The notes: generated from the letters alone by a model not told the origin. A DNA stretch of 58,436 nt from Crocinitomicaceae bacterium (GCA_024643725.1 JAHEMJ010000008.1:1-58436); one strand, 5' to 3'. Positions 17,692-27,344 are shown, counted from the first letter of the stretch. Program-made: numbers and translations.

Positions 17692-18645
17692 ATGACGGAT
17701 AAAGAGAGAATTGACCAGCTTGTAACGGATTATCACGCCTTAAAAAATGAGATTCACAAAGTCATCATTGGACAAGACGATGTGGTGGATCAGGTCTTGA
17801 TTGCAATATTTTCTCGTGCACACTGTCTGTTAGTGGGGGTGCCGGGATTAGCAAAAACCCTGTTAGTGAATACCATTTCAGAAACACTTGGACTTTCATT
17901 TAACCGTGTTCAGTTTACACCGGATCTCATGCCTTCGGATATCGTTGGCTCGGAAATCTTGGATGAAAGCAAGCAATTTAAGTTCATTCCTGGACCATTG
18001 TTTTCAAACATCATTTTGGCAGATGAGATTAACCGTACACCGCCAAAAACACAGTCGGCATTGTTGGAAGCGATGCAAGAACGTCGTGTAACTGCTGCTG
18101 GTAAAACGTATGACTTACCTTCACCATTTTTTGTGTTAGCGACACAAAATCCCATCGAACAAGAAGGAACCTATCCATTGCCAGAGGCTCAATTGGACCG
18201 ATTCATGTTCAATATTTGGGTGGATTATCCAAGTTACATTGAAGAGTTAGCTATTGTTAAAGCAACGACTTCCGACATCAAAGTAAGTTTGCAGAAATTG
18301 CTTAACGCACAACAAATTTTGGAATACCAAGAATTGGTTCGTCGCATTCCAGTTGCAGATAACGTGTTGGAATATGCGGTGAAATTGGTCGCTAAAACAC
18401 GTGTAAATTCGCCAGACGCCCCTCAATTAACCAAAGATTACATCACATGGGGAGCAGGTCCTCGTGCGTCTCAATACTTAATTGTTGGAGCGAAATGTCA
18501 TGCTGCTTTACGTGGTAAATATTCGCCGGACATCGAAGATGTGAAAGCAGTGGCAAAAGCCATTCTTCGTCACCGTTTGGTTCGAAACTATCGTGCAGAG
18601 GCAGAGGGTTATTCAATGGATCGCATCATTGAAGAACTACTTTAA
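17692..18645 (+). CDS. moxR: MoxR-family AAA+ ATPase
   Basis: MoxR ATPases act as chaperones in the maturation of protein complexes, often with VWA-domain partners. The 317-aa product has Walker A GVPGLAKT at 49-56, Walker B LADEINR at 109-115, the MoxR-specific FTPDLMPSDIVGSE, and sensor 1 ATQNPIEQEGTYPLPEAQLD. The frame is open from a TTG at 17608, but the ATG at 17692, 1 nt after the SurA-like stop, gives the normal N-terminus (MTDKERIDQL). The usual DUF58/VWA partners are not next to it. The following gene begins inside its last codons. Confidence 0.93.
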   Translation: MTDKERIDQLVTDYHALKNEIHKVIIGQDDVVDQVLIAIFSRAHCLLVGVPGLAKTLLVNTISETLGLSFNRVQFTPDLMPSDIVGSEILDESKQFKFIPGPLFSNIILADEINRTPPKTQSALLEAMQERRVTAAGKTYDLPSPFFVLATQNPIEQEGTYPLPEAQLDRFMFNIWVDYPSYIEELAIVKATTSDIKVSLQKLLNAQQILEYQELVRRIPVADNVLEYAVKLVAKTRVNSPDAPQLTKDYITWGAGPRASQYLIVGAKCHAALRGKYSPDIEDVKAVAKAILRHRLVRNYRAEAEGYSMDRIIEELL

Positions 18646-18949
18646 ATATCGTTCAACGAGACAATGGTTTTCTGTTGTCATTCTCGCAGCATTTACCGCT
18701 TTGATTGTTCCGCGAGAGTGGATTCATCATTGTACCCATAAAACTACCATTGACAGCGATCATACTCATTTCGATGATGGAGCATGTTACCTATGTGATT
18801 TTCAGCTAGGAACATGTCATTCGCCAAAAATAATTCGCTTTCACTTTCTTGCCATTTCGAATGACTGTGCGATTTGGAATTCGTGTGAAAAAGAATCGAA
18901 TGAAAGTATCCAACATCAGGAATTACGAGGACCTCCATGTTTGATTTAA
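18629..18949 (+). CDS. Small His/Cys-rich membrane-anchored protein before a TonB receptor
   Basis: A 106-aa frame from TTG 18629 (a GTG at 18593 is also possible; no ATG exists) overlapping the end of moxR. After a basic N-terminus there is one hydrophobic segment (WFSVVILAAFTALIV), then a metal-ligand-rich stretch: HHCTHK, DSDHTHFDDGACYLCDFQLG and TCHSP. The CxxC with flanking His residues recalls small proteins found next to TonB-dependent receptors in Flavobacteria. The TonB receptor starts 36 nt downstream. A role in binding or sensing a transition metal is inferred from ligand content and position; no activity is known. Use of a non-ATG start lowers certainty about the exact N-terminus. 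Confidence 0.65.
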   Translation: MKNYFKYRSTRQWFSVVILAAFTALIVPREWIHHCTHKTTIDSDHTHFDDGACYLCDFQLGTCHSPKIIRFHFLAISNDCAIWNSCEKESNESIQHQELRGPPCLI

Positions 18950-18985
18950 AAGAAATCAAATCAGCGTCTTAGTAATTTTTAAATC

Positions 18986-21229
18986 ATGAAACACCTTTTT
19001 CTGGGATTCAGTTTGTTACTTGTGCTACAACTACACGCACAGTTCAAACTGGAAGGTCGGGTAATCGATCGAAAAAATCAGCAAGCCATTCCCCTTGCAC
19101 ACATTCAGTTATTGGAAACAGGTCAAGGAACGACCACGGATTCAGCCGGTTACTTTATTCTTATCGGAGAAGTTCCTGTAAAAAGCACGCTATTCATTCA
19201 AGCGAATGGCTATGAATCCAAATACATTTCCACGATGGAGGACCTGTCAATTCATTTGGTGATTCCTTTGGAAAGCGATCACGTGACCGATGTAGATGAA
19301 GTGAGGGTGGATACAAAATCAATGGAAATATCCAATCGTCACATGTTTTCGGTGGACTACCAAAAAATCAACAATTTAAATCGGATTTCCAACGTGAATT
19401 TTGGAGAAGCCTTAGCAAAAATCCCAGGAGTTTATCAAAGCAGTACCGGAAATGGAATTTCCAAGCCAGTGATACGAGGGATGCAAGGAATGCGGGTTTT
19501 GACATTTATGAATGGACTTCGTGTGGAAGGACAACAGTGGGGTGGAGATCATGGAATGGGTGTTTCGTCTTTGGGGATAGGTTCAGTAGAGGTGGTAAAA
19601 GGTCCGGCTTCACTTTTATTTGGAGCCGATGCGCTGGGGGGTGTTCTTTATTTTGTGGATGAACCCTATGCGAATAATGGAAAACAATCCATTGAATTTC
19701 AACAGTCCTTTCATCTTGCAAGTATGGGAAGTGCAACGAGTTTTTTGTGGAAAAAATCCGGTTCAAAATACCGTGGATTGTTTGGGGTATCCTACACATC
19801 TCATGCCGATTTTCAATTGCCAAATCATCATTTTGCATACAATACACGCTTTGAGGAATTGGTGTTAAAGGCAAGTGTTAGTTGGAATCATGCCAACAGT
19901 GTTCAACACTTGCGTCTCGTTTCTAATCAAGTTAAAACAGGAATTCCTGGTGAGTCGGAGGATAGTCTCCTTATTGCAAATGGATTTCAATCAGAGCAAC
20001 GCGGTCGATCTATGATTCTTCCCACTCAGTACTTTCAAAATCATTGCGCATCTTTTGAAAAAAAGTGGTTTTTCAAGCAACAAGAGCTGTCTTTTCTATT
20101 TGGACAAACATTGAATCAATTGAAGGAATTCGAAGAGTCATATGCCGAAAACGCCATGGATATGAATTTATGGAATTCAAGCGCTCAAGTGAAGTGGACA
20201 AAGAAATGGAAGGATGTGTATCAATTAACAGCGGGGTATCAAGGGATGTTTCAATTCAACCGAAATGGGTTAACTGCAATAGAGAAATTAATGCCAAACG
20301 CTCATACCTTTGATCAAGGTGTATTTTCGGTGTTAAAGGTACAAGTGAATGAGAAATGTCAGTTAACTACTGGACTGAGAATGGATGTGCGCATGTTGTC
20401 AACCATGGATAGTATGCAAGGTCAAGCACCGTTGTCGCGTCAATTTGCTCGTCCAAATGGATCGATCGGATGGAGAGTGCAGGAATCAAAAAAATTGAAT
20501 TGGCAGGTACATGTTTCAAGTGGATATCGTGCGCCGCATTTAACTGAGTTGCTAGCGAATGGATTCCATCATGGTGCCTTGCGTTATGAAATTGGTTCAC
20601 AAAAATTGACTTCGGAACGTGCCTTACAACTCGATTTTACGATGGACTATTCGTCCGAACACGTTGATTGGTCCATCAATCCATTTTATACATTTTTCTC
20701 AAATTTTATTTACTTGAATCCCTTGGATTCTTTGATAGGGGGAATGCCTGTTTTTCAATATGAACAAATGGATCATGTACAAATGTATGGTGTTGATGCA
20801 CGCGTACATTTTCATATACATCGCATGGAGAAACTGCATGTGGAAAGTAACCTTTCTTATCTGCGTTTTGCCAATGCGTCGAGTCAATCGGTTTCCCTTG
20901 TTCCTCAACCACGTATTTCAACGACCATTCGTTATCAAGTAGATTTTGGCCAAAAATGGAAATTGTCATCGATTGAATGCATACATTCCGCAAATTTTCA
21001 GCAGATTCAAGTTGCCACATTTGAAAAACCTTCGAAATTTTATCAAGTATGTCATGCGTCCATACATGTGCAACATCAAGGGCCTCATTTCATGGATATT
21101 GAACTAAGCGCAAAGAATCTGTTTAATGCCAATTACATCGATCATTTGTCTAGGCTTAAAAACATCCAAATGCCTAGTCAAGGACGCAGTTTTATTCTCA
21201 GTTTCAAATGGAAAATAACCTCGGATTAA
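18986..21229 (+). CDS. TonB-dependent outer-membrane receptor, metal-type
   Basis: A 747-aa receptor. A signal peptide (to about residue 19, LHAQ) is followed by a carboxypeptidase-regulatory domain (KLEGRVIDRKNQQAIPLAHI, residues about 22-105), a plug (about 115-230, with VIRGMQGMRVLTFMNGLRVE and GPASLLFGADALGGVLYF) and a beta-barrel ending in FILSFKWKITSD. The barrel phrase HLTELLANGFHHGALRYEIG resembles the region around the zinc site of ZnuD-type receptors, and His residues are frequent (SHADFQLPNHHFAYN). With the His/Cys-rich protein upstream, uptake of zinc or copper is a reasonable inference. No metal-responsive operator was recognised. Confidence 0.85.
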   Translation: MKHLFLGFSLLLVLQLHAQFKLEGRVIDRKNQQAIPLAHIQLLETGQGTTTDSAGYFILIGEVPVKSTLFIQANGYESKYISTMEDLSIHLVIPLESDHVTDVDEVRVDTKSMEISNRHMFSVDYQKINNLNRISNVNFGEALAKIPGVYQSSTGNGISKPVIRGMQGMRVLTFMNGLRVEGQQWGGDHGMGVSSLGIGSVEVVKGPASLLFGADALGGVLYFVDEPYANNGKQSIEFQQSFHLASMGSATSFLWKKSGSKYRGLFGVSYTSHADFQLPNHHFAYNTRFEELVLKASVSWNHANSVQHLRLVSNQVKTGIPGESEDSLLIANGFQSEQRGRSMILPTQYFQNHCASFEKKWFFKQQELSFLFGQTLNQLKEFEESYAENAMDMNLWNSSAQVKWTKKWKDVYQLTAGYQGMFQFNRNGLTAIEKLMPNAHTFDQGVFSVLKVQVNEKCQLTTGLRMDVRMLSTMDSMQGQAPLSRQFARPNGSIGWRVQESKKLNWQVHVSSGYRAPHLTELLANGFHHGALRYEIGSQKLTSERALQLDFTMDYSSEHVDWSINPFYTFFSNFIYLNPLDSLIGGMPVFQYEQMDHVQMYGVDARVHFHIHRMEKLHVESNLSYLRFANASSQSVSLVPQPRISTTIRYQVDFGQKWKLSSIECIHSANFQQIQVATFEKPSKFYQVCHASIHVQHQGPHFMDIELSAKNLFNANYIDHLSRLKNIQMPSQGRSFILSFKWKITSD

Positions 21230-21357
21230 AGAGGAAATATTGATTTTCTCAATTATCGCAACTAGTTTTTAACAAATTCTCCTTTTGTTGAAAACTGCAA
21301 GTTGTTTCTTTTTTTAATTCGGGCTAAAGGGCGTAATTTTATTTAAAATTTGAGTGA

Positions 21358-22755
21358 ATGTTCGATGACGACGAAGAAGAATTTGCAGACGGCAGTTTGA
21401 TCGAAGATATCGAACGCTTTGAAGCGCATTTACAGGGAAATACCTTACAATTCATGGACAGTGATCGCATCGAGAACATCATCGATCATTATTTAGTTCA
21501 AGGTCAATATCAAAAAGCAAAAGCTGCATCCGAATTAGGCATGTATCAGTTTGCGTATAACTTGGTTTTTCAATTAAGAAAAGCTCAGTCACTTGGTGGA
21601 TTGGGTGTTTTAAATGAAGCGTTGGACATTGTACAAGGACTTGAGAAAAAAATGGAGCCATCGGCAGAATTATTTTTGACGAAGGCATCGCTACATTCGC
21701 AATTGCGTGACCATAAAAATGCGATTAAATATTTCCGTTTATCCATTGAATATTCCGAACCTAACGAAACGGATTTCATCTACTTAGACATTGCCATAGA
21801 ATATCAGCGTTTGCGCATGTATCGTGAAGCGGTAGAAGTGTTGAAAGAAGCGTTGCGTGTCAACAAATACAACGAGAGTGCGCTGTACGAACTTGGACGC
21901 TGCTATGATATGATGGGGGAGAGTAAGGAAGCGGTGAAGTCCTATACTGAATTTATTGATGAGCAACCATATTCCGCCACTGCTTGGTACAATTTGGGAA
22001 ATGCTTACAGCAAATTAGAGGATTTCGAAAAAGCCGTTTGGGCATACGATTATGCAATTTTAATTAATGAAGATTTCGGTCCAGCTCACTTCAATTTAGG
22101 AAATTCATATTTGTCCTTGGAGAAATACCACAAGGCGATTGAGCACTTCGAACTTTGTCAAAAATGTGACGGAGATGACGCCATGGCGATGTGTTACATA
22201 GGTGAAGCCTATGAACAATTGAATGAATTTGATTTGTCCAAACACTACTACAAGAAAAGCATCGAAATGGAGCCAATGTTGCCTGAAGCATGGCTTGGAC
22301 TAGGAATCGTGGAAGATTTGCAAGGAAACACAAGAGAAGGAGTGGTGTTGATTCAAAAAGCCTTGGACTTCGATCCGGAGAATGCGGGAATATACCACGT
22401 TCTTGCAGGTGCCTATGAGAAATTAGAACTGCGCGAAGAAACGCGCTACCATTACGAGAAATCCTTGGAGTTAAATCCAGGGGATGAAGAGTGTTTGTCA
22501 GATTACATCGAGTTTTTGTCCACCGAGTCACCGTTGCAAGCCTACCAAGTTCTGCAATCGTTTATCGCAGGGGAACGTGAAAATGGCATCGCTCGCGTGT
22601 TAGAAGTAAACTTACAGTGGATGCTCGGACAACGAGCGGAAGCGATTCGGCTTTTTACCGATTGTTTGGAACAGGATTCCATCAAGGCAAAAACTATATT
22701 TGAAATAAATCCAAAATTATTGGATGATCATGATTTTTTAAATTTATCTGAATAA
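21358..22755 (+). CDS. Tetratricopeptide-repeat protein
   Basis: A 465-aa cytoplasmic protein with an acidic N-terminus (MFDDDEEEFADG) and no signal peptide. From about residue 40 it is built of roughly ten TPR units; clear ones include TAWYNLGNAYSKLEDFEKAV, HFNLGNSYLSLEKYHKAIEH and EAWLGLGIVEDLQGNTREG. TPR arrays mediate protein-protein contacts. The comA-like gene starts 1 nt after its stop and the WD40 gene overlaps that in turn, so three genes form a tight operon. Partner proteins are unknown. Confidence 0.85.
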   Translation: MFDDDEEEFADGSLIEDIERFEAHLQGNTLQFMDSDRIENIIDHYLVQGQYQKAKAASELGMYQFAYNLVFQLRKAQSLGGLGVLNEALDIVQGLEKKMEPSAELFLTKASLHSQLRDHKNAIKYFRLSIEYSEPNETDFIYLDIAIEYQRLRMYREAVEVLKEALRVNKYNESALYELGRCYDMMGESKEAVKSYTEFIDEQPYSATAWYNLGNAYSKLEDFEKAVWAYDYAILINEDFGPAHFNLGNSYLSLEKYHKAIEHFELCQKCDGDDAMAMCYIGEAYEQLNEFDLSKHYYKKSIEMEPMLPEAWLGLGIVEDLQGNTREGVVLIQKALDFDPENAGIYHVLAGAYEKLELREETRYHYEKSLELNPGDEECLSDYIEFLSTESPLQAYQVLQSFIAGERENGIARVLEVNLQWMLGQRAEAIRLFTDCLEQDSIKAKTIFEINPKLLDDHDFLNLSE

Positions 22756-22756
22756 A

Positions 22757-23581
22757 ATGAACTTTAACCTAACTTTTATACCAAAAAGAAGCGAAAAACC
22801 GAGAAACAAGGGTGTTACCATGATGATGGATAAGGGCTTGGGTTTACGCGAAACCGAGCATTTTATCGAAGCTTCTGGACATTTAACGGACATCGTTAAG
22901 TTTGGATTCGGAACTTCTTATGTAACAAAAAACTTGGAAGAGAAAATCGCAATGTACAAATCAGCGGGCATTCGTCCGTATTTTGGCGGGACTCTTTTCG
23001 AGGCGTTCTACGCACGTGGAAAATTCAACGAGTATAAGAAAGTGATTGATAAATTTAAGTTGGACTTAGTAGAAGTTTCCGATGGATCAATCATCATTCC
23101 TCACGATGAAAAATGTCAATTGATTCATGAATTGTCAAAGGACATGACCGTCATGTCAGAAGTTGGATCGAAAGATTCAGGAATTCTAATCTCTCCAGCG
23201 AAATGGGTGAGAAACATGAAGGGTGAATTGGATGCGGGAAGTTGGAAAGTGATCGCTGAAGGTCGCGAAGCTGGAAATGTTGGTGTTTTTCGTCCAAATG
23301 GAACAGCTCACACCATGTTAATCAACCGCATTATTGCGAGCGTAAAGCCAGAGGATATCCTTTGGGAGGCACCTCAAAAAAACCAACAAGTGTGGTTCAT
23401 TAAATTATTTGGCGCTGAAGTGAATCTTGGAAACATAGCACCAAACGACATGATTCCCTTGGAATGTTTGCGCTTAGGATTGCGTGGAGATACGTTCTTC
23501 GACTTCCTTCCTAAATCCTACGCAGATCGTTTAAAACAAGTGAACGACGAGGAGGATGAAATCGACGGAGACGATAATTAA
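22757..23581 (+). CDS. comA: Phosphosulfolactate synthase (ComA family)
   Basis: ComA adds sulfite to phosphoenolpyruvate to give (2R)-phospho-3-sulfolactate, known from coenzyme M synthesis in methanogens and also present in bacteria. The 274-aa product shows family features: RNKGVTMMMDKGLG, DIVKFGFGTSYV, RPYFGGTLFEAFY, LVEVSDGSIIIP, KWVIAEGREAGNVGVF-like (seen as WKVIAEGREAGNVG), and DILWEAPQKNQQVWFIKLFG. The last 15 residues are acidic. No later coenzyme M genes are nearby, so in this organism the sulfonate probably feeds sulfolactate or cysteate-type products. It sits between a TPR gene (1 nt upstream) and a WD40 gene (26-nt overlap). Confidence 0.87.
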   Translation: MNFNLTFIPKRSEKPRNKGVTMMMDKGLGLRETEHFIEASGHLTDIVKFGFGTSYVTKNLEEKIAMYKSAGIRPYFGGTLFEAFYARGKFNEYKKVIDKFKLDLVEVSDGSIIIPHDEKCQLIHELSKDMTVMSEVGSKDSGILISPAKWVRNMKGELDAGSWKVIAEGREAGNVGVFRPNGTAHTMLINRIIASVKPEDILWEAPQKNQQVWFIKLFGAEVNLGNIAPNDMIPLECLRLGLRGDTFFDFLPKSYADRLKQVNDEEDEIDGDDN

Positions 23582-24482
23582 TCCTAACCCACAACTCCAA
23601 TTAACGCATGAATGCGCCGGTCATGCCGGACCCATTTACGCGGTTGATGGAGATGATTTCTTTATTTATACAGCGGCGGCGGATAAATTCGTGACCAGGT
23701 GGAATCGGGAAACTGGACAACAAGATCCCTTTGCCATCCGTTGCGAATCAAGTCCATTCGCGATTAAATTAGTTCGCCAAAAGAACATTCTTGCCATTGG
23801 TTTGTCGAATGGACACCTACATTTCATTGACCTTCAGAAACGCCAGGAACTTCACTTATATGTCCAACATCAAGTGGGTATTTTTGCCATGTTTGAACAA
23901 GAGGACAAACAACAGTTGTTTGTCGGAGATGCCGATGGATTCTTGTCCGTGTGGGACACACAATCATTAAAATTGAAGATCATCCTCCCACTTTGTTCAA
24001 GTAAAATTCGCGCGATTACAGCATTGGACCAGGGAAGAATCGCTATCGGAACCAATGAGGGTGAAATCATCATCATCGAAACGGAATTCATGAATGAAAT
24101 CCACCGTTTTTATGCCCATGAACTGGGTGTTTCTTCGGTGTGTTTTGAGGCGAAGACCAGACAACTTATCAGTGGAGGAAAAGATGGCATGTTACGCTGG
24201 TGGCAGGTAGAAGATTTTCAGATCCTTCGTGCATTGCCTGCACACAAAGGTGCCATTTATGGCATCATGAACCTAAATGAAGAGTATATGGTAACCGTCA
24301 GTCGAGACAAGTCCATCAAAGTTTGGGACAAATCTACGCAACACGTTGTGCAAAAAGTAGAAGCGAAAAACCGTGGACACCGACATTCGGTAAATGGACT
24401 ATGGACGGATCAAAACGGAACGGTTGCTACCGTAGGAGACGATCAATTACTCCGTGTTTTTCAATGGATGTCCAAAGTTTAA
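23556..24482 (+). CDS. WD40-repeat beta-propeller protein
   Basis: A 308-aa cytoplasmic protein (no signal peptide) made of about seven WD40 blades, for example HAGPIYAVDGDDFFIYTAAA with DKFVTRWN, HELGVSSVCFEAKTRQLISG with GKDGMLRWW, and HKGAIYGIMNLNEEYMVTVS with RDKSIKVWD. WD40 propellers act as binding platforms. The ATG at 23556 lies 26 nt inside comA in another frame, so translation is probably coupled. With the upstream TPR gene this puts two scaffold-type proteins around one enzyme. Confidence 0.88.
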   Translation: MKSTETIINPNPQLQLTHECAGHAGPIYAVDGDDFFIYTAAADKFVTRWNRETGQQDPFAIRCESSPFAIKLVRQKNILAIGLSNGHLHFIDLQKRQELHLYVQHQVGIFAMFEQEDKQQLFVGDADGFLSVWDTQSLKLKIILPLCSSKIRAITALDQGRIAIGTNEGEIIIIETEFMNEIHRFYAHELGVSSVCFEAKTRQLISGGKDGMLRWWQVEDFQILRALPAHKGAIYGIMNLNEEYMVTVSRDKSIKVWDKSTQHVVQKVEAKNRGHRHSVNGLWTDQNGTVATVGDDQLLRVFQWMSKV

Positions 24483-24515
24483 AAGGAATGATGTAATTTT
24501 AGTCAAATTCTCCGC

Positions 24516-26735
24516 ATGAAAAAAGGTCTCTTCTTGTTGTTTTTGTTGTGCGCAGTTCAAGTTAAGGCGCAATTTCAATTCAATTTCAACGATTCTATTT
24601 TGGTGTTTAAAAATGGAAATCCCTTAGATTTGGCATGGGCGGGTGGACACAATAATGCACAGTTGAGTGAAATTGATTATGATTTCGATGGCGACAAAGA
24701 TTTGTTCGTTTTTGACCGAAGTCATGACCAGGTTCGTATATATCGTCACGAGTTCTTAACTGGACAACATTTCTACGTGGCAGACCCAGCGGCATATTTC
24801 AAGTTTCCGGCAGGATTGCGTTACCGTGCATCCTGTGCCGATTATAATGGGGACGGTCAAAACGATTTGTTTTGTTACACCATCGGTGGATTGCGTGTCT
24901 ATAAAAACACAGGGAATGCTAGTGTAGGATTGCAATGGGAGCAGTACAATAATTACATCACCTCGAATTACAATGGTTCTCATTTGAATTTATACATCAG
25001 TTCAGCGGATATTCCGGCAATTGTGGATGTAGAGGGTGATGGCGATTTGGATGTGTTAACCTATCACATTAGCGGAGAATATTTACAATACCATCAAAAC
25101 CAAAGTCAGGAATTGTACGGACACTCTGATTCCTTGATTTTTGAGTTGAAAAATTCGTGTTGGGGTGGATACCGCGAGGATGTCACAACGAATGGAGTCT
25201 TTTTGTTCGATACATCTGGTCCATGCAATGGCTCGAATGTGCCAAATCCAGAAAGTCCAGGGGAGAACGCGCCAAAAGCACATGCTGGATCGACAGTTTT
25301 AGCCTTGGATTACGACAATTCTGGGGTCTTGGATTTGATTTTAGGAGATGTTTCTTATACGAATTTAATGTTGCTCATAAATGGTGGGTCTGCACCGAAT
25401 ACGAATTCGGATATGATATCGATGAACACCAATTTCCCAGATAATACGACGCCGGTGAATATGCAACTTTTTCCTGCGGGATACTATGTGGATGTCGATT
25501 TCGATGGCAAAAAAGACTTGATGGTCACACCGAATGCGAATAACGTTTCTGAAAATGAAACGAGCATCTTGTTCTATAAAAATTCAGGAGCCAACAATCA
25601 ACCCAATTTCATCTATCAAACGAAAGCCTTTTTGCAAAATGAGATGATTGAACACGGAACAGCAGCGAGTCCACAGTTGGTAGATCTAAACGGAGATGGC
25701 TTGCAGGATTTAATCGTTTCCAATTTCTACGCCTATAAGGCCACCGCATTGAAGGAAAGTCGCGTGGCATATTACCAAAATACAGGGACGGCTGCTCAAC
25801 CTAAATTCACCCTGGTGGATGTCAACTTTTTGAACTTCGCTCAATCCAATTTGGGTTTGCGCCTATTTCCTGCTTTTGGTGACTTAAACGCCGATGGAAA
25901 ACAGGACATGGTGGTAGGTCTAGAAAATGGAAACATATCCTATTATCAAAATACAACGAGTGGATCTTCTCCAACATTTGCGGCTCCGGTTTTGAATATG
26001 AGCGATCAAAGTGGAACAACCATCAATGTTGGACAATATGCTTCTCCGCAATTATTCGATTTAAATAAGGATGGGAAATTAGATTTATTGCTGGGAATGA
26101 AAACGGGTGAATTAGCCTATTATGAAAATGTCGGTTCAACTACGGTTCCGTCGTTTGCGTTGGTCAACCCGAAATTAGGCATGGAGGATACGGATTCCTT
26201 GACGCCGGATGGATATTCGGTTCCACATTTCTTTCGTTTTCAAGATACGACCTATTTATTGCTTGGTGCACACGATGGTTCCATTCGGTTTTGTGATTCC
26301 ATCGATGGGAACTTGGGAGTGGGGGCATACTTTCATGAACGAACAACTGATTTCCTTGGACTTAAAGCCATCATTGGGGCTTACAGCGCATGTTATGTCA
26401 ACGATGTGGATCAAGATGGACATTTAGATTTATTCATTGGACAAGATTTAGGAGGCGTTTTTCACTTAGAAGATGAACCGGGAAGTACGTTATCTGCTGC
26501 TGACATTGCTCCGTTGGAATTTCACGTGTATCCGAATCCAAGTACACATGAATTGTTCATTGTTTCTGAACAGCCCTTAGGATTAACCGATGTGTTTTCG
26601 ATGGATGGACGTTGGATATGTACCTGGGACGTTCAATCTAGTCAACAGGAAGTTTCCGTGTCACATTTACAGGCAGGAATGTACGTGATTCAGTCGCGAA
26701 CGAGCGGATGCAGCCGAAAGTTTATCAAACAGTAA
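24516..26735 (+). CDS. Secreted FG-GAP/VCBS-repeat protein with T9SS type A sorting domain
   Basis: A 739-aa exported protein with signal peptide (MKKGLFLLFLLCAVQVKAQ). The body is a series of FG-GAP/VCBS-type blades with calcium-binding-like DxDxDG loops: DYDFDGDKDLFVFD, DYNGDGQNDLFCY, DVDFDGKKDLMV, DLNGDGLQDLIVSN, DLNKDGKLDLLLG and DVDQDGHLDLFIG. This indicates a large beta-propeller, integrin-alpha-like. The C-terminus (FHVYPNPSTHELFIVSEQ to SRKFIKQ) is a type A T9SS sorting domain, so the protein should be exported by the Por system and fixed to the surface or released. Its TAA abuts the stop of the convergent FAH gene with no base between. Confidence 0.9.
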   Translation: MKKGLFLLFLLCAVQVKAQFQFNFNDSILVFKNGNPLDLAWAGGHNNAQLSEIDYDFDGDKDLFVFDRSHDQVRIYRHEFLTGQHFYVADPAAYFKFPAGLRYRASCADYNGDGQNDLFCYTIGGLRVYKNTGNASVGLQWEQYNNYITSNYNGSHLNLYISSADIPAIVDVEGDGDLDVLTYHISGEYLQYHQNQSQELYGHSDSLIFELKNSCWGGYREDVTTNGVFLFDTSGPCNGSNVPNPESPGENAPKAHAGSTVLALDYDNSGVLDLILGDVSYTNLMLLINGGSAPNTNSDMISMNTNFPDNTTPVNMQLFPAGYYVDVDFDGKKDLMVTPNANNVSENETSILFYKNSGANNQPNFIYQTKAFLQNEMIEHGTAASPQLVDLNGDGLQDLIVSNFYAYKATALKESRVAYYQNTGTAAQPKFTLVDVNFLNFAQSNLGLRLFPAFGDLNADGKQDMVVGLENGNISYYQNTTSGSSPTFAAPVLNMSDQSGTTINVGQYASPQLFDLNKDGKLDLLLGMKTGELAYYENVGSTTVPSFALVNPKLGMEDTDSLTPDGYSVPHFFRFQDTTYLLLGAHDGSIRFCDSIDGNLGVGAYFHERTTDFLGLKAIIGAYSACYVNDVDQDGHLDLFIGQDLGGVFHLEDEPGSTLSAADIAPLEFHVYPNPSTHELFIVSEQPLGLTDVFSMDGRWICTWDVQSSQQEVSVSHLQAGMYVIQSRTSGCSRKFIKQ

Positions 26736-27344
26736 TTATTTCACCGAAAGCGCAAAAAACGGCTCACCGTTTAATTCCCCGCGTAATTGATCGCCAATTT
26801 GAATGGGACCAACGCCGGCAGGTGTCCCCGTGTAAATTAAATCACCCGTTTTTAGCGTCATAAACTGTGAAACATAGGAGATGATTTCATCAATGCTAAA
26901 AATGAAATCGCGTGGATGTCCGGTTTGTTTCAGTACATCGTTTTGGTAGAATGTAAATTCAGCGGTGGATAAATCCACATCGTTTTTGTTGATCCATTTG
27001 TTGGATAAAACCGCACTCGAATCGAATCCTTTTGCTTTTTCCCATGGAAGTCCATTCGCTTTGCAGTGCTCTTGAATGTCACGTGCCGTAAAATCGATTC
27101 CTAAAGAAAATTCAGAATAGTATTTGTGCGCAAATGCTTGCTCGATGTGTTTTCCAACGCGGTCAATTTTCACGACAAGTTCGCATTCAAAATGCAAGTC
27201 CTTCGTGAAATTTGGATAATAAAAATCACCTTCGCGCAAAATCGCTGTATCGGGTTTCAAGAAGTAGAGCGGTTCCGTTGGAACAGCTGATTTCATTTCC
27301 TTGGCGTGATCCGCATAGTTTCTACCGATACAAATGATTTTCAT
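26736..27344 (-). CDS. Fumarylacetoacetate hydrolase-family protein
   Basis: A 202-aa FAH-fold enzyme of the short FAHD1/YcgM type, which acts as acylpyruvase or oxaloacetate decarboxylase where tested. Visible motifs are CIGRNYADHAKEM at the N-terminus, metal ligands in HFECELVVKI, the GIDFTARDIQ strand, and DLIYTGTPAGVGPI near the C-terminus. The gene overlaps the upstream exonuclease stop by 4 nt (ATGA). The substrate cannot be decided from sequence. Confidence 0.88.
   Translation of the reverse strand: MKIICIGRNYADHAKEMKSAVPTEPLYFLKPDTAILREGDFYYPNFTKDLHFECELVVKIDRVGKHIEQAFAHKYYSEFSLGIDFTARDIQEHCKANGLPWEKAKGFDSSAVLSNKWINKNDVDLSTAEFTFYQNDVLKQTGHPRDFIFSIDEIISYVSQFMTLKTGDLIYTGTPAGVGPIQIGDQLRGELNGEPFFALSVK

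Noticed and set aside
22091..22531. A 146-codon frame on the minus strand opposite the TPR gene
   Set aside because: It lies wholly within the repeat-rich TPR coding region. The product has no signal, domain or start context.
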